From positions 1-14,387 of the forward strand of contig CAKTFD010000057.1 of NCBI GenBank assembly GCA_934553285.1: a DNA stretch of 14,387 bases, written 5' to 3'. The first letter of the stretch is position 1. Each line of letters opens with the position of its first letter. The DNA is from an uncultured Faecalibacterium sp. Lineage in GTDB: Bacteria > Bacillota > Clostridia > Oscillospirales > Ruminococcaceae. The translations under genes were made by a program, and so were the position numbers. Shown here piece by piece: positions 13,510-14,387 of the stretch. Under the pieces are notes generated by a model. It was given only the letters and a program-made list of their open reading frames with translations, ran no database searches and was not told the origin of the DNA.

Positions 13510-14387
13510 ATGGCTAAAATTGCAATTCTGGGGTTTGGCACGGTGGGCAGCGGCGTGTACGAGGTGCTGCGCCGCAATGCCGCAAGTGTTTCCCGCCGGG
13601 CTGGTGAACCGGTGGAGGTAAAGTATATCCTGGACCCGAAGGATTTTTCCGGTAACCCGGTGGAACCGCTGGTAGTCAAAAGCATTGATGTGATCCTGCA
13701 GGACCCGGAGATCCGCGTGGTGGTAGAGACCATCGGCGGCACCCGCTTTGCTTACCCGTATGTCAAGGCCTGCCTGGAGAGCGGCCGCAGCGTGTGTACC
13801 TCCAACAAGGAGATGGTAGCCACCTACGGTGCCGAGCTGTTGGCACTGGCGAAGGAGCACGGCTGTGCTTTCCTGTTCGAGGCCTCTGTGGGCGGCGGCA
13901 CCCCCATCATTACCCCCATGCACCAGTGCCTGGCTGCCAATGTTATCACTGAGGTGGAAGGCATCGTGAACGGCACCACCAACTTCATGCTCACCAAGAT
14001 GGTGCGCGAGAACCTGAATTTTGACGATGCGCTGCAGATCGCCCAGGAGCTGGGCTACGCCGAGACCAAGGACCCCAGCGATGATGTGGATGGACGCGAT
14101 GCCTGCCGCAAGATCGCCATCCTGTCCTCCATGGTGTGCGGCCATCAGATCTACCCGCAGAACATCCCCACCCGCGGCATCCGCGCCATCACCACCGCCG
14201 ATGTGGAAAGCGCTGAGAAGCTGGGCTGCGTTATCAAGCTGATCGCCTGGATGAAGCGCGGCAGGGACGGCAGCGTGGCTGCCGGCGTGGAGCCGTGCCT
14301 TGTACCCAAGGCAAACCAGCTGGCCAGCGTGGACGATGTGTTCAACGCGGTGCTGGTCAAGGGCGATATGCTGGGCGATGTGGTGTT
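13510..14387 (+). CDS. hom: Homoserine dehydrogenase (3' end outside window)
   Basis: The frame runs open from ATG 13510 to the window edge (292 codons and two bases), so the gene is cut and no stop is seen. The enzyme reduces aspartate semialdehyde to homoserine with NAD(P)H, the branch point to threonine and methionine. The N-terminal Rossmann motif is ILGFGTVGSGVYEVL (residues about 5-19). SNKEMVA (about 98-104) is the usual cofactor/substrate loop. NGTTNFML (about 154-161) and GYAETKDPSDDVDGRDACRK (about 182-201) contain the conserved acidic residues and catalytic Lys of the family. GAGGGG (13496-13501) lies 8 nt before the ATG. It follows the ACT-domain gene by 26 bp, probably in one operon. 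Family members usually have about 400-430 residues, with a further C-terminal ACT domain that would lie beyond the edge. Confidence 0.95.
   Translation, partial: MAKIAILGFGTVGSGVYEVLRRNAASVSRRAGEPVEVKYILDPKDFSGNPVEPLVVKSIDVILQDPEIRVVVETIGGTRFAYPYVKACLESGRSVCTSNKEMVATYGAELLALAKEHGCAFLFEASVGGGTPIITPMHQCLAANVITEVEGIVNGTTNFMLTKMVRENLNFDDALQIAQELGYAETKDPSDDVDGRDACRKIAILSSMVCGHQIYPQNIPTRGIRAITTADVESAEKLGCVIKLIAWMKRGRDGSVAAGVEPCLVPKANQLASVDDVFNAVLVKGDMLGDVV

Noticed and set aside
1..14387. CRISPR array, tRNA, rRNA, insertion sequence or prophage genes
   Set aside because: I saw no regularly spaced repeats, cloverleaf-like sequences, transposase or integrase motifs, or phage structural genes on either strand.

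Overview
The window looks like a chromosomal segment of a GC-rich, low-sporulation-type gut Clostridia member. Faecalibacterium or a close Oscillospiraceae/Ruminococcaceae relative is my best guess. The basis is strong AGGAGG-type ribosome binding sites, Firmicutes gene families (a PheB-type ACT protein, a TM287/TM288-type ABC exporter pair, Na/Pi-PhoU transporters, a class A PBP with an SLN/KTGTA core), and an intergenic GAGGGAG-rich repeat I associate with that group. The assignment is inference, not a database result. I see no phage, plasmid, CRISPR, rRNA or tRNA genes.

Left part (1-5340). The window opens inside a rightward gene, probably the C-terminus of a LysR-type regulator. After it comes an inverted pair of short repeats (387-542) and a bidirectional terminator (551-600). 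A leftward operon follows: a MarR-type regulator (4718-5227) overlapping a first ABC exporter half (2435-4734), then a second half (622-2433). The two halves have the complementary degenerate ATP-site signature of a heterodimeric exporter. The first half is broken by a one-base frameshift in its large extracytoplasmic loop. A perfect 24-bp palindrome sits just downstream of a good promoter for the operon, so MarR autorepression is the natural reading.

Middle part (5442-9605). Four rightward genes appear to be separate units. They are a short Na/Pi-cotransporter-family protein without a PhoU domain, an orphan sortase with its own promoter, a 38-residue protein with a very strong ribosome binding site, and a full-length Na/Pi cotransporter with a C-terminal PhoU domain. 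The last has an extended -10 promoter and a structured leader. A long hairpin at 9623-9660 ends this block.

Right part (9687-14387). A small leftward membrane-anchored protein with a BofC-like tail is divergent from a large class A penicillin-binding protein whose start codon is ambiguous: the strong Shine-Dalgarno points at an ATC. A 20-bp hairpin that overlaps a candidate promoter separates it from a PheB-type ACT-domain protein followed by homoserine dehydrogenase, which runs off the right edge. These two probably form an amino-acid biosynthesis operon (aspartate to threonine/methionine branch).

Most of the window is ordinary housekeeping and transport. The items most worth a second look are the frameshifted exporter, the cysteine-rich MarR with its perfect operator, the 38-residue protein, the inverted repeat pair, the PBP start and the hairpin/promoter overlap before the ACT-hom pair. 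I found no convincing undescribed multi-gene system.
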